Positions 8,622 through 21,422 of a DNA stretch of 39,450 nucleotides are shown piece after piece (within the stretch, counting starts at the first letter, position 1; every line of letters starts with the position of its first letter). The position numbers and the translations under genes are program-made. Source of the DNA: Citrobacter gillenii (lineage in GTDB: Bacteria > Pseudomonadota > Gammaproteobacteria > Enterobacterales > Enterobacteriaceae); the NCBI RefSeq assembly GCF_013337685.1, contig NZ_SUQN01000014.1:1-39450 (forward strand), read 5' to 3'. The notes beneath the pieces are model-generated. The model made no database searches. It saw nothing but the letters and a program-made list of their open reading frames with translations, and was not told where the DNA came from.

Positions 8622-9455
8622 TCAGGATTCCGGCGGTACCGACAAATGACGGTATTTAACCAGAATATCGTTATCGACCTGTTTCTTATCCTGCAAGTCC
8701 CATAATCCGCGATCAATCCCGTCGTTAATCAGGAAAATAACCCCAGTTTCAATGGCTGACATCAGGCACAGCATAACGGGTTCGTTAGAGGTATAACCGA
8801 TTTCACCTTCCAGCAGACGTTGGTAATCAATGAAGCGGAATACCCCAGCCTGGACTTCATAGGAGAGAATAGTTTTGCTGGTGTTCACCGAAGAAAGGAT
8901 TTCACCCGTGCTGACGTTGACCACACGCAGGTTGACCGCAATCTGATCAAGCTGGTATTGCGTGTCTGCGCCAATACCGAAATAACGCGCGCCAACCCCA
9001 CCAGACTTAACGTTGCTTTCATAACCGATGATAGACCCTTCCACCATTACGTTTGCGGCGGTCAGTGACTGAAGCGGAATACGGTTATTTACAGCAACGG
9101 TACCGTTTTCTTGCGCAGCACGAATAATTTTTCGTTCGTTAAGCAAGTTCTGTAATCCCTGACGCTCCAGCGGTACAAACCAGCGAGAATCCTTCAATGC
9201 GGTGACCAGCATCGCCGTGGCACTTTGCGGGACAGCCGTTGAGAAGTTACTTGCCGGGTAAGGCTTAAATTGACCCGTTTCATCTTGAATGTTGTAAACC
9301 GAGACAAAAATCTTGCCCGTAGGCATTGGCAGGTGCGTCAAGTCTTTATAGCTTTGGGCACGCGGCATTAATGTCGGTTTAGCGGCTTCTTGTGGCGGGG
9401 CTGTTAAGCATCCGCTGAGTAAGAATATTGCAACCAAAATAAGTAAGCGCTGCAT
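8622..9455 (-). CDS. csgG: Curli secretion channel CsgG
   Basis: Outer-membrane lipoprotein that forms the nonameric pore exporting CsgA and CsgB. The 277-residue precursor has a lipoprotein signal with lipobox LSGC, making Cys16 the lipidated residue. The remaining sequence is the CsgG/ABC-type alpha-beta domain with membrane hairpins. Last gene of csgDEFG, 25 bp after csgF. Confidence 0.97.
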   Translation of the reverse strand: MQRLLILVAIFLLSGCLTAPPQEAAKPTLMPRAQSYKDLTHLPMPTGKIFVSVYNIQDETGQFKPYPASNFSTAVPQSATAMLVTALKDSRWFVPLERQGLQNLLNERKIIRAAQENGTVAVNNRIPLQSLTAANVMVEGSIIGYESNVKSGGVGARYFGIGADTQYQLDQIAVNLRVVNVSTGEILSSVNTSKTILSYEVQAGVFRFIDYQRLLEGEIGYTSNEPVMLCLMSAIETGVIFLINDGIDRGLWDLQDKKQVDNDILVKYRHLSVPPES

Positions 9456-9480
9456 GATTTTTTCCTTTCGTAGCTATAGC

Positions 9481-9894
9481 TTAGAAATCGGCTGACTGTG
9501 TTTGTAAACCCGACACTTCTATCGTCGATGTTTTGCCCGTTTTCCTGTCTGTGACATTGAGTTGCAGCTGCCCATCCCGGTTGGCGATATCAATGATAAA
9601 ATCATTGGTTACCATCCTGCCCGGCTTACCGGTATTAATATTGGTAAGCAGACCGCCGAGAATTTGTGACTGGATGGCCTGGGTAAAGTTGTCCAGGGCC
9701 GATGGGGTTTCAAAACCGAAATCGTCGCCACTTGGATCTTTATACGAGTTTTGCGCCTGCGCACTGTTCAGCAAAAAAGCGCCGTTATTTGGGTTGCCAC
9801 CAAAGTTTGGATTGCGGAACTGGAACGTCATGTTTCCGGCCCAACTTAATGGTGAAATTAGCATGAGCAAAACCACTGCATGTTTGACACGCAT
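9481..9894 (-). CDS. csgF: Curli assembly factor CsgF
   Basis: Secreted accessory protein that caps the CsgG pore and anchors the nucleator CsgB at the cell surface. The 137-residue precursor has a Sec signal ending near LSWA. The mature N-terminus [16 protein letters not shown] is the segment that inserts into CsgG in the known complex. A GGAGG ribosome site precedes the start. It lies between csgE and csgG. Confidence 0.96.
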   Translation of the reverse strand: MRVKHAVVLLMLISPLSWAGNMTFQFRNPNFGGNPNNGAFLLNSAQAQNSYKDPSGDDFGFETPSALDNFTQAIQSQILGGLLTNINTGKPGRMVTNDFIIDIANRDGQLQLNVTDRKTGKTSTIEVSGLQTQSADF

Positions 9895-9919
9895 GAAAGC
9901 CTCCGGACAAAATCATGTT

Positions 9920-10312
9920 TTAGAATTCATCACGCGCTAAATCGCTTGTGCTTAATAGTGTTTGATCTATTTGCCGACGATTTAATGCATCTTCTGTTTC
10001 AGCCAGAGCGAAGACGACTATTTTGTCGAAGTCTCTTTTCGTCGGGAATAAAAAAGTCTGGAAGATAACGTCCTGATTGATCGTTATGGTGATCCAACTT
10101 CCCCAACGTGCACTGGGCCTTTCATTGATGGTTAAGTTTCCTGTGTACTCACTTTCCCACTTGTCGCTAAACGCACGATAAAAATCATGGCCGATTGAAG
10201 AGACAGTGTGGTCGGTTAACAGTCCGGGAACCTCCACTTCTACAGCGGCGTGTAGATTCCCGGCAGCAAGGAATAAATTTGCTGCCACAATCCAGTTCAA
10301 ATAGCGTTTCAT
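9920..10312 (-). CDS. csgE: Curli specificity factor CsgE
   Basis: Periplasmic factor that plugs the CsgG channel and directs CsgA to it. The 130-residue precursor has a signal peptide ending near NLHA. The start is the ATG at 10312 (MKRYLNWIV), as in E. coli; an upstream in-frame start would overlap csgD and is not needed. The gene begins 4 bp after the csgD stop, so its ribosome site lies in the csgD tail and translational coupling is likely. Confidence 0.95.
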   Translation of the reverse strand: MKRYLNWIVAANLFLAAGNLHAAVEVEVPGLLTDHTVSSIGHDFYRAFSDKWESEYTGNLTINERPSARWGSWITITINQDVIFQTFLFPTKRDFDKIVVFALAETEDALNRRQIDQTLLSTSDLARDEF

Positions 10313-10316
10313 GGCA

Positions 10317-10967
10317 TTATCGCCTGAGGTTATCATTGGCCCACGAGACCGCCTGCGTACGGTTCTTCACAGCTATCTTTTTGAAAAGATTATAAAGATG
10401 CGTTTTTACCGTATTTTCACTGATAAACAGTGAGCGTGCGATTTCAATATTTGAGGCGCCGATACGCAGTTTATTAAGGATCTCTTTTTCACGATGTGTG
10501 AGTAGTGCTGACTCTGTACTGTTATAACGATAGTTTCCAGAATGTGTGATCAGGTAGCTGGCGAGCTTTTGCGAGAAGTAGCATTCACCGCGTAAAACGC
10601 CTTGTAACCCGGCCACCACACGCTGTTCATCTTCTGCTACGTAAAATACACCATTGATATGCGGCCAGTTTTCAATATCCCGGTACGGATAATCATCGGG
10701 TGTATTCAACAATAACGTCTTTATACTGTTGTTTTTTCTACTTAAGTTATCTTGCCAGTAATGGATCAGCTTTTTATCTGCCTCCATCATATCCAGTAAA
10801 ACAATGCAGCTGGAGGAAATATCGTCCAGAGAACGTTGAATATTATGCAGTTTTCCGGTGAGCGCCAGCGATTGCTTTAAATGTTGTAATAATGCAGTTG
10901 CCTGCAGGGACGGTTTAGTGATCAACAATAATGTATGACCATGAATACTATGGACTTCATTAAACAT
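10317..10967 (-). CDS. csgD: Biofilm master regulator CsgD
   Basis: LuxR/FixJ-type transcription factor that activates csgBAC and matrix genes. The 216-residue length equals E. coli CsgD. The N-terminal half is an atypical receiver domain with Asp59 in VLLDMMEA. The C-terminal helix-turn-helix ([15 protein letters not shown] to [15 protein letters not shown]) spans about 150-205. First gene of csgDEFG, with a long conserved leader upstream. Confidence 0.97.
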   Translation of the reverse strand: MFNEVHSIHGHTLLLITKPSLQATALLQHLKQSLALTGKLHNIQRSLDDISSSCIVLLDMMEADKKLIHYWQDNLSRKNNSIKTLLLNTPDDYPYRDIENWPHINGVFYVAEDEQRVVAGLQGVLRGECYFSQKLASYLITHSGNYRYNSTESALLTHREKEILNKLRIGASNIEIARSLFISENTVKTHLYNLFKKIAVKNRTQAVSWANDNLRR

Positions 10968-11115
10968 GATGAAACTCCACTTTTATAGTCGCACACCTGA
11001 CAGCTGCCTCTACTAAAATAGAGACACCAGAAGTACTGACAGATGCTGCACTGCTGTGTAGAAATAAAATATCGACCCAAAGGGGTAAAAATATTAAAAC
11101 AAATGGACTTCAACT
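10968..11115 (-). promoter_or_regulatory. csgD mRNA 5' leader (sRNA target region)
   Basis: About 148 nt separate the predicted csgD transcription start from its ATG, as reported for E. coli. Much of the sequence resembles the E. coli leader as I recall it, including CAGCAGTGCAGCATCTGTCAG and the segment ending TTTCATCATG. A CTCTA/TAGAG stem is visible at 11008-11023. In E. coli this leader is bound by OmrA/B, McaS, RprA, GcvB and RydC, so the same control is likely. Confidence 0.7.
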
Positions 11116-11121
11116 GATTTC

Positions 11122-11180
11122 AATCTAGCTATTACAAATCTTAAAGCAAGTGTTAAACTTGTTACAGAATGTAAATTTAT
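11122..11180 (-). promoter_or_regulatory. csgD promoter and OmpR-type region
   Basis: On the minus strand a -10 TAGATT (complement of 11122-11127) sits 6-7 bp before the predicted start at 11115. Upstream is a TTTAACACTTG element (about 11144-11155) like the OmpR site in the E. coli csgD promoter, followed by further AT-rich sequence. Assignment is by resemblance to the E. coli promoter. Confidence 0.6.
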
Positions 11181-11420
11181 ATATTAAAATGTGATTTTAA
11201 GGTTTTTATTGAGTTTAGATTTGATAGGAAAGTTGTACACTTTACTGTTATTGCATAGATTTAAAAAATCATACAAATTATATTAATAACATGATAAATA
11301 AGAAGTTTATTTATAGTTCTTTCGTTTTAGCTTTCTAATGAATTCTGAAGTTTTTGTCTCACTTTACGTTGAGTAATTTTCGACAGAAAAAAATGATGTT
11401 TGTCACGACTTGCGCCAAGG

Positions 11421-11473
11421 CCAATCAACACCTCGCGCTGCGAGGGCCTGAAGTCGCTGAAGATTGGTTTTTT
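11421..11473 (+). other. Terminator-like folded element between csgD and csgB
   Basis: CCAATC at 11421-11426 pairs with GATTGG at 11462-11467, enclosing a perfect CCTCGC/GCGAGG stem (11431-11436 with 11440-11445), and the outer stem is followed directly by six Ts. This is the shape of an intrinsic terminator or the 3' end of a small RNA on the plus strand. No ORF leads into it. The remaining intergenic sequence (11181-11420 and 11474-11590) is AT-rich with no gene I can support. Confidence 0.45.
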
Positions 11474-11593
11474 ATGCTTCTGCATAGAAATGCACATCTC
11501 ACGCTAAAGCCAAAATAAAATGTATACAGATAACAGCGTTATTGGCTGTTAATTAGTACTTTGGGGTGAATCTGAATATAAAAATACCACTCG

Positions 11594-11604
11594 CGGGTGA
11601 GTTA
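11594..11604 (+). promoter_or_regulatory. CsgD-binding site of the csgBAC promoter
   Basis: CGGGTGAGTTA fits the published CsgD consensus CGGGKGANNKA and lies about 127 bp upstream of csgB, where CsgD activates csgBAC in E. coli and Salmonella. Confidence 0.7.
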
Positions 11605-11730
11605 TTTAAAATGTTTCAACGGACATACTCTTCATCGTAACGTGGCATTAACAAGTTTAAGTCATGTTAACAACAAAACTTGAGTGGTAAATAATTCAAC
11701 TTCATGTACGACCAGGTCCAGGGTGACAAC

Positions 11731-12186
11731 ATGAAAAACAAGTTGTTATTTATGATGTTTACAATGCTGGGTGTGCCTGGAATTGTGTCCGCAACAAGTT
11801 ATGACATGGCTAATGCAGAATATAACTTTGCGGTAAATGAATTAAGTAAGTCTTCATTTAATCAGGCAGCCATTATTGGTCAAGTAGGCACTGGGAACAG
11901 TGCCAATACACGCCAGTCGGGCTCGAAGCTATTGTCGGTCATTTCGCAGGATGGTTCAAGTAACCGAGCGAAAATAGATCAGGCAGGATCATATAATCTT
12001 GCATATATAGATCAGGCGGGTAGTTCCAATGATGCGAGTATAAAACAAGGTTCTTACGGTAATACGGCCGTTATTATCCAGAAAGGTTCGGGTAATAAAG
12101 CAAATATTACCCAGTACGGTACACAAAAAACAGCAGTTGTGGTGCAGAGACAGTCGCAAATGGCCATTCGCGTGACTCAACGCTAA
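11731..12186 (+). CDS. csgB: Curli nucleator CsgB
   Basis: Minor curlin exposed at the cell surface that templates CsgA polymerisation. The 151-residue precursor has a Sec signal ending near IVSA. About five imperfect 22-residue repeats of the curlin type follow (for example NQAAIIGQVGTGNSA and NRAKIDQAGSYNLAYIDQAG). The last repeat is basic (VVVQRQSQMAIRVTQR), as needed for attachment through CsgF. The start is the ATG at 11731 with AGGGTGAC upstream; an in-frame ATG at 11704 lacks such a site. csgA follows 40 bp downstream. Confidence 0.96.
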   Translation: MKNKLLFMMFTMLGVPGIVSATSYDMANAEYNFAVNELSKSSFNQAAIIGQVGTGNSANTRQSGSKLLSVISQDGSSNRAKIDQAGSYNLAYIDQAGSSNDASIKQGSYGNTAVIIQKGSGNKANITQYGTQKTAVVVQRQSQMAIRVTQR

Positions 12187-12226
12187 TCCATGAACGACTT
12201 TTAAATCAATCCGATGGGGGTTTACC

Positions 12227-12682
12227 ATGAAACTTTTAAAAGTGGCAGCATTCGCAGCAATCGTAGTTTCTGGCAGTGCTCTGGCTGGTGTTGTTCCGCA
12301 ATGGGGCGGCAACGGCAATCACCATGGTGGTGGTAATAATTTTGGTCCAGAATCATCAATGAGTATTTACCAGTATGGTTCTGGCAACATTGCGAATGCG
12401 CTGCAAAGTGATGCACGTAAATCCGATGTGACCATCACCCAGCATGGGCGTGGTAACGGGGCAACCGTCGGACAAGGTGCTGATGACAGTACCATTAGTC
12501 TGAAACAGTCAGGCTTCAGCAACAGCGCTGACATCAATCAGTGGAATGCTAAACGTGCGGACATTAACGTGACCCAATACGGTGGTCGCAACGGTGCGGT
12601 GGTTAATCAGACTGCGTCTGACTCCAACGTTCTGGTTCGTCAGGTTGGTTTTGGCAACAACGTCACGGCTAACCAACATTAA
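12227..12682 (+). CDS. csgA: Major curlin CsgA
   Basis: Main amyloid subunit of curli fibres. The 151-residue precursor has a 20-residue Sec signal, then a Gly/Asn-rich CsgG-targeting segment that includes HHGGGNNFG. Five repeats of the S-X5-Q-X-G-X2-N-X-A-X3-Q type follow, starting near residues 44, 67, 89, 112 and 134. The fourth repeat begins with Ala instead of Ser, and in the fifth the Ala of N-X-A reads Val. The gating Gly and Asp residues of repeats 2-4 are largely kept. A terminator follows immediately. Confidence 0.97.
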   Translation: MKLLKVAAFAAIVVSGSALAGVVPQWGGNGNHHGGGNNFGPESSMSIYQYGSGNIANALQSDARKSDVTITQHGRGNGATVGQGADDSTISLKQSGFSNSADINQWNAKRADINVTQYGGRNGAVVNQTASDSNVLVRQVGFGNNVTANQH

Positions 12683-12704
12683 TTCAGTCTGCTGACTGAG
12701 AATA

Positions 12705-12730
12705 AACAGGGCGAAAGCCCTGTTTTTTTT
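12705..12730 (+). terminator. Intrinsic terminator after csgA
   Basis: AACAGGGC and GCCCTGTT form a stem around a GAAA tetraloop, followed by eight Ts. Readthrough would reach csgC, so it probably sets a lower csgC level relative to csgA. Confidence 0.92.
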
Positions 12731-12742
12731 CGGGAGAATAGT

Positions 12743-13075
12743 ATGCATACGCTATTACTTATTGCCGCGCTGTCAAATCAAATCACCTTTAATACAACCC
12801 AGCAAGGCGAAATGTACACCATTATTCCTCAGGTAACGTTAACGCAACCCTGTGAATGTCAGGTACAAGTCTTCGCGATACGTGAAGGGAAGGGGGGGCA
12901 AAGCCAAACGCAGCAGAAAACAAGCCTTTCGGTCCCTGCTAATCGGCCGATTGATTTAACTAAGCTGAGCTTTAATATTTCCGCTGAGGACTCAGTAAAA
13001 ATTATTGTCACCGTTTCGGATGGGCAATCGCTGCATCTCTCACAACAATGGACAGACTCATCCGGTCATTCTTGA
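12743..13075 (+). CDS. csgC: Curli assembly inhibitor CsgC
   Basis: Periplasmic chaperone-like protein that stops premature CsgA amyloid formation. The 110-residue precursor has a very short hydrophobic N-terminus (MHTLLLIAALS) and an Ig-like beta fold. The C-X-C pair is present as PCECQ (Cys37 and Cys39). GGGAG precedes the ATG. It is downstream of the csgA terminator and probably expressed by readthrough or its own weak promoter. Confidence 0.94.
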   Translation: MHTLLLIAALSNQITFNTTQQGEMYTIIPQVTLTQPCECQVQVFAIREGKGGQSQTQQKTSLSVPANRPIDLTKLSFNISAEDSVKIIVTVSDGQSLHLSQQWTDSSGHS

Positions 13076-13225
13076 GGGACTGAAGTATTTGCAGGTCGGG
13101 TGTGGCTGGGAGCGCATTGCTGTTCTATGAATATAGAAACGTGAAGATGTTTTTATCGGGTCGTTAATCGCAGCGGTGAAGGATCATACCGATCCCTCAA
13201 GAGGACTAATCATTGAGGAACCTTT

Positions 13226-13546
13226 ATGTGTACTTTAGCGAACAGAATTCTGAGTATTGGCATTGGTGTTTTTTCTCTTTTTACAGTATCCGTAAGTGCT
13301 CAACAAATCTCAGCGGGTGGGATTATTCATTTTCGCGGTGAAATAGTGGAACCGCCTTGTGAAGTTAGCACCCAGCAACAACAGATAGAAATGTCATGTA
13401 TACGCGACGGCAAGATGCAAAGTAGCCGTTTTAATGCGCAACAGGTCACTCTGGTGCCGCAGAATGTTAAGCAAATTGCGAGCGCTAACATGCACTACCT
13501 CAATGAGCAGAAAACCCTCGCTATTCTTAACATTGAATATAAATAA
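13226..13546 (+). CDS. ymdA: YmdA-like secreted protein of unknown function
   Basis: A 106-residue protein with a signal peptide ending near VSVSA. The symbol rests on position between csgC and ymdB more than on sequence. After the signal, [17 protein letters not shown] has the G-X-I-X-F-X-G-X-I-V...C pattern seen at the start of type 1-like pilin domains, with a second Cys 13 residues later (Cys45 and Cys58) that could form the usual disulfide. The protein is too short for a full pilin domain. TTGAGGA precedes the ATG. The 150 bp between csgC and this gene shows nothing I can name. Confidence 0.75.
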   Translation: MCTLANRILSIGIGVFSLFTVSVSAQQISAGGIIHFRGEIVEPPCEVSTQQQQIEMSCIRDGKMQSSRFNAQQVTLVPQNVKQIASANMHYLNEQKTLAILNIEYK

Positions 13547-13646
13547 GTCGTTCTGGCGTAGATATGCAGCCGTTTCGTTAAAAAGTGAGATTTCCTGGAA
13601 AACCCTGCTGTACACTGAAGAGAAGGTGTTTTGTCAGGGGAAGTTT

Positions 13647-14189
13647 ATGCAATCGCGTGTTCATGTGGTACAGGGCGACATTACGACGATGGCTGTTGAT
13701 GTGATCGTCAATGCTGCCAATTCGTCCCTATTGGGAGGCGGTGGCGTGGATGGGGCAATTCATCGCGCTGCCGGACCGGCATTGTTGGAGGCCTGCAAAC
13801 AGGTTATCCAACAGCAGGGAGAATGTCCAACGGGTCATGCGGTCATCACTCTGGCAGGCAATCTTCCTGCGAAAGCGGTTATTCATACCGTGGGGCCTGT
13901 GTGGCAGGGGGGCGATCATCATGAAGCTGAACGTCTCGAAGAGGCCTATTTGAACACGCTGCAACTGGCCTTAGCCAATGGCTATCAATCCATTGCTTTT
14001 CCGGCGATTAGCACGGGAGTGTATGGTTATCCGCGCGCAGCAGCAGCGGAAATCGCCGTCAACACGGTGTTGAGGTTCACGACCCGCCGGGCGCTACCTG
14101 AGCAGATTTACTTCGTGTGTTTTGATGACGAAACGTCCCAACTTTATAACAGATTACTCACCCAGCAAGGCGATGATAACCCAGCCTGA
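13647..14189 (+). CDS. ymdB: Macrodomain O-acetyl-ADP-ribose deacetylase YmdB
   Basis: Cytoplasmic macrodomain hydrolase that removes the acetyl group from O-acetyl-ADP-ribose. In E. coli it also inhibits RNase III and influences biofilm formation. The 180-residue product has the ADP-ribose motifs [19 protein letters not shown] and ISTGVYGYP. The start is the ATG at 13647 with AGGGGAAG upstream; codons further upstream belong to the ymdA region. The stop is one base before the clsC ATG, so the two are coupled. Confidence 0.95.
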   Translation: MQSRVHVVQGDITTMAVDVIVNAANSSLLGGGGVDGAIHRAAGPALLEACKQVIQQQGECPTGHAVITLAGNLPAKAVIHTVGPVWQGGDHHEAERLEEAYLNTLQLALANGYQSIAFPAISTGVYGYPRAAAAEIAVNTVLRFTTRRALPEQIYFVCFDDETSQLYNRLLTQQGDDNPA

Positions 14190-14190
14190 T

Positions 14191-15612
14191 ATGACGCGGC
14201 TCGAGCGCGCAATTACTCCGCTTTGCGCCAGCCATCCTGAACAATGCGGCATCCTTGCGCTGGATGACAGTCTGGATGCGTTTGCCGCTCGCTATCGACT
14301 CACTGAAATGGCGGAACGCTCCCTGGATGTGCAGTATTACATCTGGGAGAACGACATGTCCGGGCTGCTATTGTTTTCGGTACTGCTGGCCGCAGCGAAA
14401 CGTGGCGTGCAGGTCCGTTTGTTGCTGGACGACAACAACACGCCGGGTCTGGATGATACGCTGCAATTACTGGATAACCACCCGAATATCGAAGTCCGCC
14501 TGTTTAATCCTTTCTCTTTTCGCATCTTGCGTGCGGTGGGCTATTTAACCGATTTCGCCCGACTTAACCGTCGTATGCATAATAAAAGTTATACCGCCGA
14601 CGGGGTGGTCACGTTGGTTGGCGGGCGCAATATCGGTGACGCCTATTTTGGCGCAGGCGAACAGCCGCTATTTTCTGATTTGGATGTAATGGCCGTAGGG
14701 CCGGTGGTGACCGAGGTTGCGGATGATTTTGAACGTTACTGGCAGTGTCAGTCCGTTTCAACACTCAAAAAAGTGCTCTCACTGTCAGAGCCTGAACCTA
14801 CCCAGCGTATTGACCTGCCGGAGTCCTGGTATAACGATGATATAACTCGCCGTTACCTGAATAAGCTGGAAACCAGCCAGTTTATGGCCAGTCTCGATCG
14901 GGGGGCGTTGCCGCTGATTTGGGCCAAAACACGCCTGCTCAGCGACGACCCGCTAAAAGGTGAGGGGAAGGCTCCGCGCCATTCGCTATTACCTCAGCGC
15001 TTGTTCGATATTATGGGCTCACCTACCGAGCGTATTGATATTATTTCCGCCTATTTTGTACCTACACGGGCGGGCGTTGCCCAACTGCTGCGTTTGGTGA
15101 GAAAAGGGGTCAAAATTGCCATTCTAACCAATTCGCTGGCGGCGAATGATGTGGCAATTGTTCATGCCGGCTACGCGCGCTGGCGAAAAAAACTGCTGCG
15201 CTATGGTGTGGAATTATATGAGCTTAAACCGACACGCGATCGCGCCACGGCTGTGCACGATCGCGGATTAACCGGTAATTCGGGCTCGAGTTTGCACGCT
15301 AAAACTTTCAGTATTGACGGGCGTAAGGTGTTTATCGGCTCGCTTAATTTTGATCCGCGCTCCACATTGCTCAACACGGAAATGGGATTTGTGATTGAAA
15401 GTGAAAGCCTGGCTGCACTGATTCATAACCGTTTTATGCAGAGTCAGCATGATGTTGCCTGGCAATTGCGTCTCGATCGCTGGGGACGGATTAACTGGGT
15501 TGACCGCCAGCAGGGTCATGAGCAGGTGCTGAAAAAAGAACCCGCCACCGGATTCTGGAAGCGGGTATTGGTGAAGCTGGCCTCGATATTACCGATTGAA
15601 TGGTTGCTCTGA
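14191..15612 (+). CDS. clsC: Cardiolipin synthase C
   Basis: Phospholipase D-superfamily enzyme that forms cardiolipin; E. coli ClsC uses phosphatidylglycerol plus phosphatidylethanolamine, and YmdB enhances its activity. The 473-residue protein contains two HKD motifs: HNKSYTADG near residue 130 and HAKTFSIDG near residue 370. The start is the ATG at 14191 (MTRLERAITPLC), aligning with the E. coli start; an ATG at 14173 inside ymdB is an alternative but its AAGG is too close. It is followed within 15 bp by the convergent opgC. Confidence 0.94.
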   Translation: MTRLERAITPLCASHPEQCGILALDDSLDAFAARYRLTEMAERSLDVQYYIWENDMSGLLLFSVLLAAAKRGVQVRLLLDDNNTPGLDDTLQLLDNHPNIEVRLFNPFSFRILRAVGYLTDFARLNRRMHNKSYTADGVVTLVGGRNIGDAYFGAGEQPLFSDLDVMAVGPVVTEVADDFERYWQCQSVSTLKKVLSLSEPEPTQRIDLPESWYNDDITRRYLNKLETSQFMASLDRGALPLIWAKTRLLSDDPLKGEGKAPRHSLLPQRLFDIMGSPTERIDIISAYFVPTRAGVAQLLRLVRKGVKIAILTNSLAANDVAIVHAGYARWRKKLLRYGVELYELKPTRDRATAVHDRGLTGNSGSSLHAKTFSIDGRKVFIGSLNFDPRSTLLNTEMGFVIESESLAALIHNRFMQSQHDVAWQLRLDRWGRINWVDRQQGHEQVLKKEPATGFWKRVLVKLASILPIEWLL

Positions 15613-15627
15613 ACGACGTAACCCAAG

Positions 15628-16788
15628 CTAACCAGTGACGGCCTTGTTTTTGTCCTGCTTAACCGGCGGTTTTCCTGAAAACAAAAACTTCAGTACCGGG
15701 ATCCGGAGATGAATTTCGTACAGTATCACCGCGATCCCGACCACAAACAGCAGTCCACAGAGAAAGCCCAGCAGATTGGATGAGATGTGCGGTGTGATAT
15801 AGGCGCCGAAAAACAGCGTTAACGGATGATGCACCAGATAAATAAACAGCGATGCATTGACAAAATAGGTTACGCGCGCTGACTGAAAATTCAATAAACG
15901 ATAGCCGAGCGAAAAGACCACGTTAACCATCAACAGCCCCAGAACCATGGTTACCACGTATTCAGTTTCATACATCCAGGCGTCGCCGTTGCCGTAACGT
16001 TGGTTGAGTAGGTACGCCACAAAGGCCGCTCCTGCACCGAGAGTGCAACCACGCGAGGGGGTGGTGAACAGCGCCTTCAGATTGGGATTAATGAATGCCA
16101 GCGCGCCGAGCATAAAGAAAGGCACATAAAACAGCGTTTGCATGACGACAAAATTAAACATGCCGTCGCTGAGGATCGAAGGGTAGAGAATAAAAATGGT
16201 TCGTCTGACGACGGCGTAGCCCACACCAAGCAAGGCAAAAATTAGCGTTAACTTTACCATTGACGCTGGGGCAGGGGGCGTTCCCTGCTGGCTTTCCTGA
16301 CGCTTCTTAATTTGGGTAAATACCCACATGCTCACGGTCGTTAACACCACAAGGACCAGCAAAAACCACAGATGAGAAATGAGCTCCCAGGCAAGGGCGT
16401 TATATTTATCGTACCCGCTGAGCGTGTGCCAACTCTCTGCTTTCCCTTTTACATATTGCAGCATGATAAATTGCGGCAGTGTGAGCAAGGGAATCGCGGT
16501 CAACATCGGGATCCCCACGCGCTCAACACGCACTTTCCACCAGCGTTTTAATGGATAGCGTAAAAACAACATGTAGGAAAAATAACCCGAAATAACAAAA
16601 AACACCTGCATGCGAAACGCATGGATGAAGTCGTTAAACAAGGTTAGCCACCACGACGGTTCAGCACTGTTCACGTGCCAGGTGTGTGTGGAATAGATCA
16701 ATGAGATATGGAATGGGATCCCCAACAACATCAGCCAGGCGCGGATGGAGTCAAGAAAATATTCACGCGGAGGGGATACAGAGCTCAT
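15628..16788 (-). CDS. opgC: Glucan succinyltransferase OpgC
   Basis: Inner-membrane acyltransferase (acyltransferase-3 family) that adds succinyl groups to osmoregulated periplasmic glucans. The 386-residue protein has about ten hydrophobic segments. The N-terminal [18 protein letters not shown] carries the family Asp, Arg and His. It is transcribed away from opgGH across a 253-bp intergenic region. Confidence 0.95.
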   Translation of the reverse strand: MSSVSPPREYFLDSIRAWLMLLGIPFHISLIYSTHTWHVNSAEPSWWLTLFNDFIHAFRMQVFFVISGYFSYMLFLRYPLKRWWKVRVERVGIPMLTAIPLLTLPQFIMLQYVKGKAESWHTLSGYDKYNALAWELISHLWFLLVLVVLTTVSMWVFTQIKKRQESQQGTPPAPASMVKLTLIFALLGVGYAVVRRTIFILYPSILSDGMFNFVVMQTLFYVPFFMLGALAFINPNLKALFTTPSRGCTLGAGAAFVAYLLNQRYGNGDAWMYETEYVVTMVLGLLMVNVVFSLGYRLLNFQSARVTYFVNASLFIYLVHHPLTLFFGAYITPHISSNLLGFLCGLLFVVGIAVILYEIHLRIPVLKFLFSGKPPVKQDKNKAVTG

Positions 16789-16812
16789 AAACAGTTACGT
16801 ATTCTCAGACTT

Positions 16813-16834
16813 TTCGTCTTATCCCTAAGACGAA
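16813..16834. other. Perfect hairpin in the opgC-opgG intergenic region
   Basis: TTCGTCTTA and TAAGACGAA (9 bp) flank a TCCC loop, 25 bp upstream of the opgC start. It could form in the opgC leader mRNA or be an operator between the divergent units. No T-run follows the stem on the minus strand, so a terminator is unlikely. Confidence 0.45.
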
Positions 16835-16936
16835 TAATGGTTACATTCGAGGGCAACCCTACACGAAGTCCAACAACCTGTCTCCAGGATAAGCACGCAA
16901 AGTGAAAACAGGCAGATGAACCTGATTAAACCATGA

Positions 16937-21116
<4,180 letters not shown>

Positions 21117-21131
21117 AACACCTGAAATGTG

Positions 21132-21161
21132 AAAATACCGGCCTGGTGCCGGTATTTTTTT
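21132..21161 (+). terminator. Intrinsic terminator of opgGH
   Basis: AATACCGGC at 21134-21142 pairs with GCCGGTATT at 21148-21156 across a 5-nt loop and runs into Ts. Confidence 0.9.
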
Positions 21162-21194
21162 ATGCGGATGGCAATGTTGTTAATGAGGGTTCAG

Positions 21195-21422
21195 GTGCGA
21201 ATACTTGCGGTTGGAATCATGGTCATCTTGCTGAGTGGGTGCGGCAGTATTATTAGCCGCACGATCCCGGGGCAAGGTCACGGAAATCAATACTATCCCG
21301 GCGTGCAGTGGGATGTCCGGGATTCAGCATGGCGCTATGTCACCCTGATCGATCTGCCTTTTTCACTGGTGTTTGATACGCTGCTGTTGCCCCTTGACAT
21401 CCATCATGGTCCCTACGAGTAA
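21195..21422 (+). CDS. yceK: Small lipoprotein YceK
   Basis: A 75-residue predicted lipoprotein of unknown function (DUF1375 family), with lipobox LLSGCGS giving a lipidated Cys near position 16. The start is the GTG at 21195: AGGG at 21186-21189 is well spaced, and the length then equals E. coli YceK. An in-frame ATG at 21183 overlaps that ribosome site and is less likely. The stop abuts the end of the convergent msyB with no bases between. Confidence 0.88.
   Translation: MRILAVGIMVILLSGCGSIISRTIPGQGHGNQYYPGVQWDVRDSAWRYVTLIDLPFSLVFDTLLLPLDIHHGPYE

Noticed and set aside
12554-12682. Readthrough of csgA into csgC as one protein
   Set aside because: csgA has its own stop and a strong terminator, and csgC has its own ribosome site.
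8622-13075. Repeats in csgA and csgB considered as tandem DNA or CRISPR repeats
   Set aside because: They are imperfect 66-bp coding repeats of curlin units in frame, with no identical repeats or unique spacers. No CRISPR array was seen in the window.
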